A stretch of 37,644 nt of DNA from a candidate division CPR3 bacterium 4484_211. GTDB taxonomy: Bacteria > Patescibacteriota > 4484-211. Below the pieces are notes generated by a model. The model saw only the letters and a program-made list of their open reading frames with translations. It did no database searches and was not told where the DNA came from. Where the stretch lies: NCBI GenBank assembly GCA_002084955.1, contig MZGJ01000010.1, forward strand, positions 1 through 37,644. Reading direction: 5' to 3'. The translations under genes were made by a program, and so were the position numbers. This document shows, in pieces, positions 1 to 6,587 of this stretch (its first letter is position 1; every line of letters begins with the position of its first letter).

Positions 1-119
1 AACCAAACAGAGTTTAGTGTTTGATGTCTGTTTGAGATTAGTATCAGATTGTTAAAGAGCTAAATTGTCATAAATTTTGCCTCTTGACTTTTGATAGCTA
101 GTCTCGAAAGGTTTTTTTG

Positions 120-680
120 CTATAGTCCAAGTTCACCGGCAATTTTTTGCATTCCGCTAAGGACAATTTCAATATGTTTTTTAAGTGGCACTTTGATCTC
201 CTGAGCTCCGCGTTCAATTTCTTTGCGATTTACCCCGGCGGCAAAACTGGGAGAATTCCATTTTTTAAGAACCGATTCCACGGTAACTTCGCTCAGCTTT
301 TTGGTGGGACGGACCAGAGCTGTAGCGACAATTAGACCGGTTAATTCGTCAACAGCTCTTAAGGTTTTGGCCATTAAAGTTTTGGCTTTGACATTAAAGC
401 CAAATCCATGGGCGGCGACGGCGTTTACCAGATCTTCGTCGGCGTTAATCTTATTTAACCATTTAATCGTGAATTGTGGATGTTGGTGGGGAAACTTTTC
501 GTAGTCGGCGTCATGAATTAGTCCGGCCACAGCCCATTTTTCCCTTTCTTCCTTGGGAATCTTAAAATAATTGGCGTATGCCAGCATGGCTGCCTCTACC
601 GCCAGGCAGTGTTTGATGAGATTTTTGTTCTGCATCAGCTCATTTAATTTTTCCCAAGCCTGTTGTCGGGTGATTTTCAT
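120..680 (-). CDS. HD-domain hydrolase (predicted metal-dependent phosphohydrolase)
   Basis: A 186-residue soluble protein with an HD-superfamily pattern: an early His in HCLAVEA (H24), the HD pair in GLIHDADYEKFP (H56, D57), a later His (H92) and an Asp in RAVDEL (D112). Together these would bind one or two metal ions. The family hydrolyses phosphate esters such as nucleotides. The substrate cannot be read from the sequence. The length is typical of the small single-domain HD proteins common in reduced bacterial genomes. The ATG at 680 is the natural start. No strong ribosome site is visible before it. The gene stands alone, downstream of dnaJ on the same strand and separated from it by about 360 non-coding bases. 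Confidence 0.8.
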   Translation of the reverse strand: MKITRQQAWEKLNELMQNKNLIKHCLAVEAAMLAYANYFKIPKEEREKWAVAGLIHDADYEKFPHQHPQFTIKWLNKINADEDLVNAVAAHGFGFNVKAKTLMAKTLRAVDELTGLIVATALVRPTKKLSEVTVESVLKKWNSPSFAAGVNRKEIERGAQEIKVPLKKHIEIVLSGMQKIAGELGL

Positions 681-1037
681 GAATTATGGTTCCGTGCGCT
701 CGATTTTCCTAATTTAGTTCAGGGTTTTACCAAAAGAGTAAAGGTCTTCATGTTATTAGCCAGAGAACAGGCAACTAAAAAGGCACCAAGGTAGGAGGTG
801 TTATGGAGGCAGGAATAGCCGCCTGGCTCTTTTGTGCAATTACCAACAACCGCAGTGCGGTAATACTATCCTATTGCAGGCGCCGCCTTTCGTCAAGAAG
901 TATTCCCCATAAACCAGAAAGCTGTGCTGGCAGGAGGGCGGCTTTCGGTTTTTGGGCTTTCGCTCTTTAAGGAATGGAATCCTGCAAGAAAAATACATCC
1001 GTTTTCAAGGCGTGGAGTTTCATTTCCCAGAAGCACG
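681..1037. other. Non-coding spacer between dnaJ and the HD gene
   Basis: About 360 bases with no credible gene. The track ORFs here (893-1099 minus and 924-1124 plus) are low-complexity, overlap the end of dnaJ and match no family I know. The spacer holds one REP-like palindrome (listed separately) and several short GC-rich arms. I see no clear terminator for dnaJ. Confidence 0.6.
835..878. repeat. REP-like palindromic element (copy D)
   Basis: An outer stem TGCAAT/ATTGCA (835-840 with 873-878) encloses the inner hairpin ACCGC-AGT-GCGGT (849-861). The nested layout and the CCGCAGT word resemble the palindrome at 5981-6032. The resemblance to the other copies is partial, so membership in one repeat family is an inference. 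Confidence 0.4.
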
Positions 1038-2204
1038 CTAGCTGAAAAATCTGTCCCACAAATTTTTCGGCCGGGAATTGGTTTTTTTGAGTTTCTCAAA
1101 AATTTCTTTCTCGGCCGGACTTAGTTTTTTGGGCGTTTGCAGTTTTATCCTGATGTATTCATCGCCCTTTCCCGTGCCGGAGAGTTTGGGCATGCCCTGG
1201 CCGGATAGTTTAATGACGGCCTCTGCGTCTATGCCGGCGGGTATTTTTATCTTTTTTCTTCCAATCCCGCCCGGCTGACCTGGGTCGATTACGGGGACTT
1301 CAAGAGTGTCTCCGAGAGCCGCCTGAGAAAAAGTAATGGGCAGGTCCAGGTACACATCAGGTCCCCGCCTTTGGAAAATTTTTGACGGCTCTACTTTTAT
1401 CTGGATATATAGGTCTCCGGCCAGACCGCCGTTTTCTCCGGCGTCGCCTTTTTGTCTAAATCTTAGTTTATGTCCCGTCTCTACTCCGGCGGGAATTTTA
1501 ATTTTTAATTTTTCCTGTGCGGCTATGCGTCCTTTGCCGCGGCACTTGGGACAGGGATTCTTGATAATTTCCCCGCTTCCGTGGCAGGTGGGGCAGGTGC
1601 TGATGGTGGCGATTTGTCCCAGAAAGGTGCGGTTTACCTTTTGGACTCTGCCGCTTCCCTGACACTGAGGACAAGAAATTTTACCATTGTTGGCGGCGCC
1701 GCTGCCTTTGCAGGCAAGGCATGGTTTTAGCCGTCGGTAGGCTATCTCATAGTCGGTGCCTTTTACGGCGGCGGCAAAGGGTATTTTTATTGTCTGCAGC
1801 AAATCCCGCCCGGCCTTTTTGGCTCTTTGGCGAGATTTAGATCCTGTCCTTGTCTGGGTAAATGGTGAGCGAAAACCAAAAAATTCTTCAAAAATATCAA
1901 AAGGGTTGGAAAAGCCGGAGAAGTTATAGTCGAAACCGGGGAATCCGTAGGAGGCGCTTTCTGCGCCGGAGAAACTGCCGTTAAAGGCGGCATGTCCTAG
2001 GCGGTCGTAGGCGGCTCTTTTTTGCGAATCGGAAAGTACTTCGTAGGCCTCGTTAATCTCCTTAAACTTTTGCTCAGCGCCGTCTTCTTGGTTGACATCG
2101 GGATGATATTTACGGGCCAGATTGCGGTAGGCTTGTTTTATTTCTTTGTTGGAGGCATCTCGGGAAACTCCGAGAATATCGTAGTAGTCTTTTTTATCGG
2201 GCAC
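1038..2204 (-). CDS. dnaJ: Chaperone protein DnaJ (Hsp40)
   Basis: Co-chaperone that delivers unfolded proteins to DnaK and stimulates its ATPase. The N-terminal J domain (about residues 5-70) has the essential HPD motif at 34-36. A Gly/Phe-rich linker follows (about 70-130). Next come four CXXCXGXG zinc-finger repeats, all intact: [24 protein letters not shown] and CPKCRGKG. The C-terminal substrate-binding and dimerisation region completes a full-length type I DnaJ of 388 residues. The start is a GTG (MPDKKDYYD); an ATG just upstream is out of frame. The gene lies 61 bases downstream of dnaK on the same strand and is probably co-transcribed with it. Confidence 0.97.
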   Translation of the reverse strand: MPDKKDYYDILGVSRDASNKEIKQAYRNLARKYHPDVNQEDGAEQKFKEINEAYEVLSDSQKRAAYDRLGHAAFNGSFSGAESASYGFPGFDYNFSGFSNPFDIFEEFFGFRSPFTQTRTGSKSRQRAKKAGRDLLQTIKIPFAAAVKGTDYEIAYRRLKPCLACKGSGAANNGKISCPQCQGSGRVQKVNRTFLGQIATISTCPTCHGSGEIIKNPCPKCRGKGRIAAQEKLKIKIPAGVETGHKLRFRQKGDAGENGGLAGDLYIQIKVEPSKIFQRRGPDVYLDLPITFSQAALGDTLEVPVIDPGQPGGIGRKKIKIPAGIDAEAVIKLSGQGMPKLSGTGKGDEYIRIKLQTPKKLSPAEKEIFEKLKKTNSRPKNLWDRFFS

Positions 2205-2265
2205 ATCAGAATCAAGCTAATCTTCCAGACCGCCTGGTTGGCTGAGGAAAATCAGAGAATATTTG

Positions 2266-4095
2266 TCATTTGTCGTCTTCATCAACAATTTCTCCCTCCA
2301 CGGTTTGACTGCCCGGTTCGGAAGATTTATTTTCGTCGCTTTTGTCTTTTGCTTCCTCCTTTTTTTCTTTTGCCTCGTTCTCTGGCTGCTGGCCGGCCGA
2401 TTGATACATGGCGGCGCCGACTTTCTGCAGGGCCTCGGAAAGAGCCTGATACTCTCTCTTTAGGTCTTCCGCGGAAGCACTTTCCAGTTTGCTTCTTAAT
2501 TGCTCCACCTGCTGGCTGATTTTACTTTTTGTTTCCTGAGGCACTTTGTCTCCGACGTCCTTAAGGGTTTTCTCGGCGGTGTAGCAGAGAGCTTCCGCCT
2601 GGTTTTTAGCTTCAATTCTTTCCTTTTTTTGCTGGTCCTCGGCGGCGTGGGCCTGAGCCTCTTGTCTCATCCGTTCAATTTCTTCTTTGGACAGTCCCGT
2701 GGACCCGGTGATGGTTATTTTCTGTTCTTTGCCGGTAGCCTTGTCTTTGGCAGAAACATTAAGAATGCCGTTGGCGTCAAGATCAAAGGTTACCTCAATT
2801 TGGGGTACACCCCTTGGAGCCGGGGGAATTCCAGATAGAATAAACTTGCCCAGACTTTTGTTATCCGCGGCCATGGGACGTTCCCCTTGGAGGACATTTA
2901 TCTCTACCGAGGTTTGGTTGTCGGCGGCGGTGGAGAAAATTTGAGTTTTAGAGGTGGGGATTGTCGTATTCCTGTCAATTAGGGGGGTGCGCACCCCGCC
3001 CAGGGTTTCAATTCCCAAGGTCAGCGGCGTTACGTCAAGAAGCAGGACCTCTTTAGATTCTCCGGTAAAGACCCCGGCCTGGACTGCCGCTCCAACAGCG
3101 ACTACTTCGTCGGGGTTGATGCCCTTGTGAGGCTCTTTGCCAAAATACTCTTTTACTCTTGCCTGGATTTTGGGCATGCGGGTTTGCCCGCCGACTAGGA
3201 CAACCTCGTCAATTTCGTCGACATTTAATCCGGCATCTTTCAGTGCCGCGCTGCAAACGTTAAAACAGCGGTCAATGAGATCCTCTACCAAGGATTCCAG
3301 TTTGGCGCGGGTTAAAGTTATGGCCAGGTGTTTGGGGCCGCTTTCGTCGGCGGTAATAAAGGGCAGGTTGATTTCCGTTTCCTGACGGGTGGAAAGTTCA
3401 ATTTTGGCCTTTTCGGCTGCATCCCGAAGCCGCTGCAGAGCCTGACTGTCTTTTTTCAAGTCAATACCGGTGTCTTTTCTAAATTCTTCGGTGAGAAAGT
3501 CTATGATCTTTTGATCAAAATCATCGCCGCCCAGATGGGTGTCTCCGTTGGTGGCTAAAACTTGGAAGACGTCACGTTCCTCTTCGCCCTTGGACTCAAT
3601 TTCTAGTATGGAAATATCAAAAGTTCCTCCTCCTAGATCAAAGACGGCAATTCGTTCGTTTTTTTGCTTGCCTAGACCATAGGCTATTACCGCCTCTTCA
3701 ACCTTTTGTCCCAGATAGGCTTCGGCGTCAGCTTTAATTTTTTGTAAAATCATGGCGGAAATTTCTTGGGGCGTGTAAGTTTTGCCTTCCACTTCCACCA
3801 CAGCCATGCCCTCCTTGCCTTCTTTAATGGTGTAGGGAAGCCACTCTTTGTCCCGCTGTACTTCGGGGTCACTGTATTTTCGGCCCATGAGCCGTTTGAT
3901 GGAAAAAATTGTCCGCTTGGGGGCGGCAATGATCTGGCGTTTGGCCACTCGGCCGACAATGTTTTTTACCGGATCAACCACGGAAGGGAACAAGTTCTCT
4001 CCCTCGGAGGAATGAATCACCTTGGGTTGCCCGCCTTCCATGACGGCGACAACACTGTTAGTTGTTCCTAAATCTATGCCTACGATTTTAGACAT
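2266..4095 (-). CDS. dnaK: Chaperone DnaK (Hsp70) with an internal deletion in the ATPase domain
   Basis: Hsp70 chaperone, 609 residues. The start [14 protein letters not shown], the second phosphate loop DLGGGTFD, the linker [12 protein letters not shown], the beta-sandwich substrate domain and an acidic tail ending [10 protein letters not shown] are all present. Directly after EEAVI (residue 137) the sequence jumps to AYGLGKQ. The otherwise near-universal segment TVPAYFNDAQRQATKDAG...IINEPTAAAL, about 37 residues, is absent in frame. That segment holds the Pro and Glu residues known in E. coli (P143, E171) to couple ATP binding and hydrolysis, so this protein may be impaired or altered, unless the gap is an assembly error. 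Adding 37 residues would restore a normal DnaK length. It sits between grpE and dnaJ in the usual order. Confidence 0.93.
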   Translation of the reverse strand: MSKIVGIDLGTTNSVVAVMEGGQPKVIHSSEGENLFPSVVDPVKNIVGRVAKRQIIAAPKRTIFSIKRLMGRKYSDPEVQRDKEWLPYTIKEGKEGMAVVEVEGKTYTPQEISAMILQKIKADAEAYLGQKVEEAVIAYGLGKQKNERIAVFDLGGGTFDISILEIESKGEEERDVFQVLATNGDTHLGGDDFDQKIIDFLTEEFRKDTGIDLKKDSQALQRLRDAAEKAKIELSTRQETEINLPFITADESGPKHLAITLTRAKLESLVEDLIDRCFNVCSAALKDAGLNVDEIDEVVLVGGQTRMPKIQARVKEYFGKEPHKGINPDEVVAVGAAVQAGVFTGESKEVLLLDVTPLTLGIETLGGVRTPLIDRNTTIPTSKTQIFSTAADNQTSVEINVLQGERPMAADNKSLGKFILSGIPPAPRGVPQIEVTFDLDANGILNVSAKDKATGKEQKITITGSTGLSKEEIERMRQEAQAHAAEDQQKKERIEAKNQAEALCYTAEKTLKDVGDKVPQETKSKISQQVEQLRSKLESASAEDLKREYQALSEALQKVGAAMYQSAGQQPENEAKEKKEEAKDKSDENKSSEPGSQTVEGEIVDEDDK

Positions 4096-4099
4096 GTAA

Positions 4100-4192
4100 T
4101 TTATCGGAATTAGGCAGTTTGCTTTGCTGTAGATTCTGCACTTCGTTGCAATAATTGGGTGATTACTCCCAACTGCCTAATTACCTAGTTGT
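4100..4192. repeat. Inverted repeat and degenerate 8-bp tandem repeat between grpE and dnaK
   Basis: A perfect 12-bp inverted repeat, AATTAGGCAGTT at 4108-4119 and AACTGCCTAATT at 4171-4182, closes a 51-nt loop that contains a second hairpin, TTGGG/CCCAA (4155-4159 with 4168-4172). Read on the minus strand, the right arm sits in a run of degenerate 8-mers: CTAGACAA, CTAGGTAA, TTAGGCAG, TTGGGAGT. It lies between co-directional genes and could act as an attenuator or RNA-processing site in the grpE-dnaK message. Confidence 0.6.
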
Positions 4193-4606
4193 CTAGCTGC
4201 CCACTTTTACTTTCGCCGGTTTTATTACCCGCCCGTGTAATTTATACCCCCTGGCGATAATTCCCACAACCCTTTCTCCGTCACCTTCTGAGACAGCGGC
4301 CTCCATTAGGTGAGGGTCGAAATCATCTCCCATAGAAACGTCAATTTTTTCCACACCGTGTGAAGAGAGAATATTTTGGAGTTGCTGGACAACGATTTCC
4401 AGTCCTTCCCAAACTGCGATCAGGTTTTCAATTAATAAACGGTTGGCAAATTTACGGTGCTCTTCTTTTTCTTTTTCGGTTTGCTTTTTTAGGTTATCAT
4501 AATCTGCCAGCGCACGTCTTAGGCGGTTTTCAAGATCCTTTTTCTCGGTTTCTAATCTTTTTAAATTCTCTTGTGTTTTTGGCGTACCTTTCTTTTGCGG
4601 TGACAT
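4193..4606 (-). CDS. grpE: Nucleotide exchange factor GrpE
   Basis: GrpE releases ADP from DnaK. The protein is 137 residues, at the short end for the family. A charged N-terminal coiled coil (about residues 10-60, with NLKRLETEKKDLENRLRRALADYDN-type heptads) is followed by the GrpE core, with FANRLLIENLIAVWEGLEIV and the beta-wing signature FDPHLMEAAV and VVGIIARGYKLHGRVIKPAKVKV. The ATG at 4606 follows a TATAAT box by 18 bases. The gene lies between hrcA and dnaK, the standard heat-shock operon order. Confidence 0.95.
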   Translation of the reverse strand: MSPQKKGTPKTQENLKRLETEKKDLENRLRRALADYDNLKKQTEKEKEEHRKFANRLLIENLIAVWEGLEIVVQQLQNILSSHGVEKIDVSMGDDFDPHLMEAAVSEGDGERVVGIIARGYKLHGRVIKPAKVKVGS

Positions 4607-4624
4607 TTTCGCTGACTAAATAAT

Positions 4625-4630
4625 ATTATA
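4625..4630 (-). promoter_or_regulatory. Probable -10 box of grpE-dnaK-dnaJ
   Basis: TATAAT on the minus strand, 18 bases before the grpE ATG. No good -35 box is placed 16-18 bases upstream. It would give a leader of about 12 nt and a transcript separate from hrcA. Confidence 0.45.
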
Positions 4631-4672
4631 CACCACCGAGCAATAGGCGGGTTTCCTTTTTGTGTCAGCGAA

Positions 4673-5398
4673 TTATGCGCCTTGGCCGAGCTCGTTGATA
4701 AGCTTTTGAAAATACCGGACGCGGGGAATGATATAGCCGTAATTTAATCTCATCGGCCCGAGGATGCCAATGTAACCGGTTCTTCCTCGAGGGAAAGAGA
4801 TTTGACCAAAGACTAGACTGCAGGGATTAAGTCTTTTGTACCCGAGTTCGTCTCCGAGGAGTACATTTACGTCTTTGCTTTCTGGCAGTTTCTCAAAAAT
4901 GGACCTGATAATTTCCACTTCATCCAGGAGTTTTAGTACACTGCGGGTTAAATCGATATCGTAAAATTCGGGGTGATCAAGAATATAGGCCGCCCCGGCG
5001 TAGTAGAGGAAGCTGTTGTCTAAGAGAGCTAGGCTCAGATTTCGTGATTCCTCGGCCAAATCATAAACAGCCTGGCGAAGCATAAGTTGTGGATGTTCCC
5101 TTTTTTCCCAGAGGTGCTGTTTAAAAGAAACCTCGCTGACGACCGGAAGAGCTTCTTCTTCCATTAGATTTTTAATGAAGTGCCGAAAGGCTAGGGAGGT
5201 GGGGATCCGCCCCGCAGAAACATGGGGCTTTTCCAAAAAACCTTCTTCGGTTAAATATGCCATTTCGTTGCGGATAGTGGCGGGGGAAACTCCCAGGGCG
5301 TAATTTTGGAAGATCAACTGAGAGCCAACGGGTTCGGCGTTTTTAATGTATTCTTCAATGATGGCCTTGATTAGTTTTTCCTGCCGCTCGGTTAACAT
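4673..5398 (-). CDS. hrcA: Heat-inducible transcription repressor HrcA (short form)
   Basis: HrcA represses chaperone operons by binding the CIRCE operator. The N-terminal winged helix is clear: RQEKLIKAIIEEYIKNAEPVGS, then the recognition segment GVSPATIRNEMAYLTEEGFLEKPHVSAGRIPT. A GAF-like effector domain follows, with NVLLGDELGYKRLNPCSLVFG near the end. At 241 residues it is about 100 shorter than classical HrcA (near 340), apparently lacking the inserted dimerisation domain. I prefer the ATG at 5398 over the track's TTG at 5404, because the extended -10 box ends at 5406 and the transcript should begin near 5399. That makes the mRNA essentially leaderless. A CIRCE-like site covers the start, suggesting autoregulation. 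Confidence 0.9.
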   Translation of the reverse strand: MLTERQEKLIKAIIEEYIKNAEPVGSQLIFQNYALGVSPATIRNEMAYLTEEGFLEKPHVSAGRIPTSLAFRHFIKNLMEEEALPVVSEVSFKQHLWEKREHPQLMLRQAVYDLAEESRNLSLALLDNSFLYYAGAAYILDHPEFYDIDLTRSVLKLLDEVEIIRSIFEKLPESKDVNVLLGDELGYKRLNPCSLVFGQISFPRGRTGYIGILGPMRLNYGYIIPRVRYFQKLINELGQGA

Positions 5399-5424
5399 TA
5401 TCAAAAGTCTAGCATAAGTGCTAA
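5398..5424. promoter_or_regulatory. Degenerate CIRCE-like operator over the hrcA start
   Basis: TTATCAAAA-N9-AAGTGCTAA. Against the consensus TTAGCACTC-N9-GAGTGCTAA the right half matches 8 of 9 bases, the left half 5 of 9, and the spacing is exactly 9. It overlaps the hrcA -10 box and start codon, where HrcA binding would block its own transcription. Confidence 0.5.
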
Positions 5425-5435
5425 AGGGGTGTCAA
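5406..5435 (-). promoter_or_regulatory. hrcA promoter with extended -10
   Basis: Minus strand: -35 TTGACA (5430-5435), 18-bp spacer, extended -10 TGC-TAGACT (5406-5414). The expected start of transcription is at or 1-2 nt before the ATG at 5398. Confidence 0.65.
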
Positions 5436-5496
5436 GGTTGGAGCCTTACGTGACTATTTCAAAATTGGGGGCAGTATTTTTTTAAAGACATTAATT

Positions 5497-5575
5497 TAGG
5501 GGTTGTTTCCCATAAACGCCATTCGGCAGGAACGGCTCAAACTATCCTTTAACCAGCCCCTATTGTTGAAACAAT
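5497..5575. other. Hairpin-rich non-coding segment upstream of groES
   Basis: TAGGGGTTG (5497-5505) pairs with CAGCCCCTA (5554-5562) over 9 positions with one G-T wobble, closing a loop of about 48 nt that contains a small GCC/GGC hairpin. It is followed at once by a second hairpin, ATTGTT-GA-AACAAT (5562-5575). No reading frame is credible here. It could be a structured RNA or part of a decayed mobile element. Confidence 0.4.
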
Positions 5576-5609
5576 TACATTTTTAATTGGCCTGAAGACG
5601 TTTGGCATA

Positions 5610-5656
5610 AAGACGTTACTCAAGTTTTGTAAACTTGACGTGCGGCCGCATAGGAG
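5610..5656. repeat. REP-like palindromic element (copy E)
   Basis: CAAGTTT-TGT-AAACTTG (5621-5637) is a perfect 7-bp hairpin flanked by ACGT words and followed by the self-complementary GCGGCCGC (5642-5649). The order hairpin, then GC palindrome, then ATAGGAG resembles the better-preserved copy at 29964. An AAGACGTT word occurs twice just to the left (5595 and 5610). Confidence 0.4.
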
Positions 5657-5755
5657 ATTTACAAATTTTTTGGTAAAGGCTTTGAGGATGGGGTAAAAGT
5701 GCTCAACTCAGTTGTCATAGCTTATTACGGCCGGGACATAATCTTTAAGATTTAA

Positions 5756-5880
5756 CTGTGAAGCTCCACCGTCTTGGACGCAGGTGTATTTTTCTTGTAG
5801 GGTTTCATTCCTGTGGAGCGGAACCCTGAATCGAAAGCCATTCATCCACGCCTCTCCCGGCGTGGCTTTCCACTTCACGG
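5756..5880. ncRNA. Candidate structured RNA with closing stem and pseudoknot
   Basis: Pairings seen directly: P1 CTGTGAAG (5756-5763) with CTTCACGG (5873-5880), 8 positions with one wobble; P2 CTCCAC (5764-5769) with GTGGAG (5813-5818); P3 AGGGTTTC (5799-5806) with GGAACCCT (5820-5827), 8 positions with one wobble; P4 GAAAG/CTTTC (5833-5837, 5866-5870) capped by CCACGCC/GGCGTGG (5846-5852, 5859-5865); and a small CGTC-TTG-GACG hairpin (5770-5780). The 3' strand of P2 lies in the P3 loop, so P2 and P3 form a pseudoknot, with P1 enclosing everything. The strand cannot be decided because the reverse complement folds similarly. I match it to no family with confidence; an omega-RNA-like transposon end is one possibility. 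Confidence 0.45.
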
Positions 5881-5930
5881 GGAATAGCAAACTTTAGTCT
5901 GCAATCTTTGCGCGCACCAATCGTAGTAAT
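5881..5930 (-). repeat. REP-like palindromic element (copy B)
   Basis: Read on the minus strand it ends GCAGACTAAAGTTTGCTATTCC, closely matching GCGGACTAAAGTCCGCTATTAC of the copy at 29964-30018, and it begins with a TTACTACG-type outer end. It is inverted relative to copy C, 50 bases to its right. Confidence 0.55.
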
Positions 5931-5942
5931 AATCATTTGAAT

Positions 5943-5973
5943 GGGGTGACACCCTCAAAAAGGGTGTCACCCC
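5943..5973. repeat. Perfect 13-bp hairpin between two REP-like copies
   Basis: GGGGTGACACCCT, a 5-nt loop CAAAA, then AGGGTGTCACCCC. The stem is perfect and GC-rich. Only TTCT follows, so a terminator is not convincing. It is centred between inverted palindromes B and C, a layout like a compound REP (BIME) unit. Confidence 0.6.
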
Positions 5974-5980
5974 TTCTAAG

Positions 5981-6032
5981 CGCGCACTAACCGCAGTACC
6001 ACAAAGGCATGCGGCAAGAGTGCGCTATTACA
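5981..6032 (+). repeat. REP-like palindromic element (copy C)
   Basis: Nested stems: GCGCACT (5982-5988) with AGTGCGC (6019-6025), and CCGCA (5991-5995) with TGCGG (6010-6014). It ends GCTATTACA, like the copy at 29964-30018. Confidence 0.55.
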
Positions 6033-6088
6033 ATTAAATTGGGCATTTATGGCTCATCCTCTATGTCCCAGATATTGCTAAAAGGTTC

Positions 6089-6118
6089 TTGACAGCCCCT
6101 TTATAATATAAATGTACT
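6089..6118 (+). promoter_or_regulatory. groES-groEL promoter region
   Basis: TTGACA at 6089-6094. An 18-bp spacer leads to a weak TGTACT (6113-6118). A strong TATAAT also lies at 6102-6107, but without a well-spaced -35. Either box places the start of transcription inside the track's first ATG (6112), so translation should begin at the ATG at 6136. The region resembles the hrcA promoter (TTGACA, CCCCTTTA, then TTGATAA). I see no good CIRCE copy. Confidence 0.5.
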
Positions 6119-6135
6119 TGATAAGAGATTGGCGT

Positions 6136-6462
6136 ATGACTAAGACAGCAAGAGCATCTGGCAACATCCTGAAAAAAATTAAACCTCTGGGCGACCGGGT
6201 TTTGGTCCGCCCTATTTCCAAAGAAGAGACCACCGAATCAGGGATTATTATTCCGGACACGGCAAAGGAAGAACGGCCGCAGGAAGGTGAGGTGTTGGCG
6301 GTGGGTCCAGGCAAGCTGAACGAGAAAGGTGAGCGGATTGTTCCTGAAGTTAAAGTGGGCGATAGGGTCATGTTTAAAAAGTATAGTCCGGAGGAATTAA
6401 AGATTGAAGGAGAGGAATTTCTAATTGTCAACGAAAGTGACATCTTGGCGGTGATTGGGTAG
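6136..6462 (+). CDS. groES: Co-chaperonin GroES (Hsp10)
   Basis: Lid of the GroEL folding chamber, which works as a heptamer. It has the family opening KPLGDRVLVRP, a mobile loop with TESGIIIPDTAKEE, then EGEVLAVGPG, VKVGDRVMFKKY and the C-terminal EEFLIVNESDILAVI. With the start at 6136 it is 108 residues. The track start at 6112 lies in the promoter. There is a short N-terminal extension (TKTARASGNILKK) before the usual first strand. A weak purine run (AAGAG) precedes the ATG. It is followed by groEL after a hairpin-filled 125-base gap. Confidence 0.95.
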   Translation: MTKTARASGNILKKIKPLGDRVLVRPISKEETTESGIIIPDTAKEERPQEGEVLAVGPGKLNEKGERIVPEVKVGDRVMFKKYSPEELKIEGEEFLIVNESDILAVIG

Positions 6463-6481
6463 TGTTCTATCTACTTTCACC

Positions 6482-6576
6482 CTCGGCAGGAATTTTGGCC
6501 GAGTATGCCGACCAAGTTCGGTGTTGAGAGTCCGATTCGCCTAACTGAAAATCCCGCGTCGCGCTTGGATTTTCAG
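6482..6576 (+). promoter_or_regulatory. Hairpins between groES and groEL
   Basis: Two stem-loops: CTCGGC/GCCGAG (6482-6487, 6498-6503), and a perfect 10-bp stem CTGAAAATCC/GGATTTTCAG (6545-6554, 6567-6576) with a 12-nt loop. The second ends 11 bases before the groEL ATG, and its 3' edge (CAGGG) is the only ribosome-site-like purine stretch there. It could be an RNA-processing site or control groEL translation. No T-tract follows, so it is not a standard terminator. Confidence 0.5.
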
Positions 6577-6587
6577 GGCTTTGTTAA

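Noticed and set aside
893-1099. 68-residue minus-strand ORF after dnaJ
   Set aside because: It overlaps the end of dnaJ in another frame, has low-complexity composition and no ribosome site.
2022-2519. 165-residue plus-strand ORF across the dnaJ-dnaK junction
   Set aside because: Antisense to two clear chaperone genes; hydrophobic runs come from reversed Lys/Glu-rich codons.
5799-5827. A CRISPR-like repeat (GGTTTCATTCC...GGAACC)
   Set aside because: Only one copy and no spacer array. The complementarity is better explained by the P3 helix of the RNA element.
5708-5890. 60-residue minus-strand ORF as a real gene
   Set aside because: It coincides with the paired segments of the candidate structured RNA, has no start signals, and matches no family I know.
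6498-6545. tRNA-like or 5S-like segment between groES and groEL
   Set aside because: It has some TTCG and CCGATTCG words but no acceptor stem, no proper T-arm and no CCA end.
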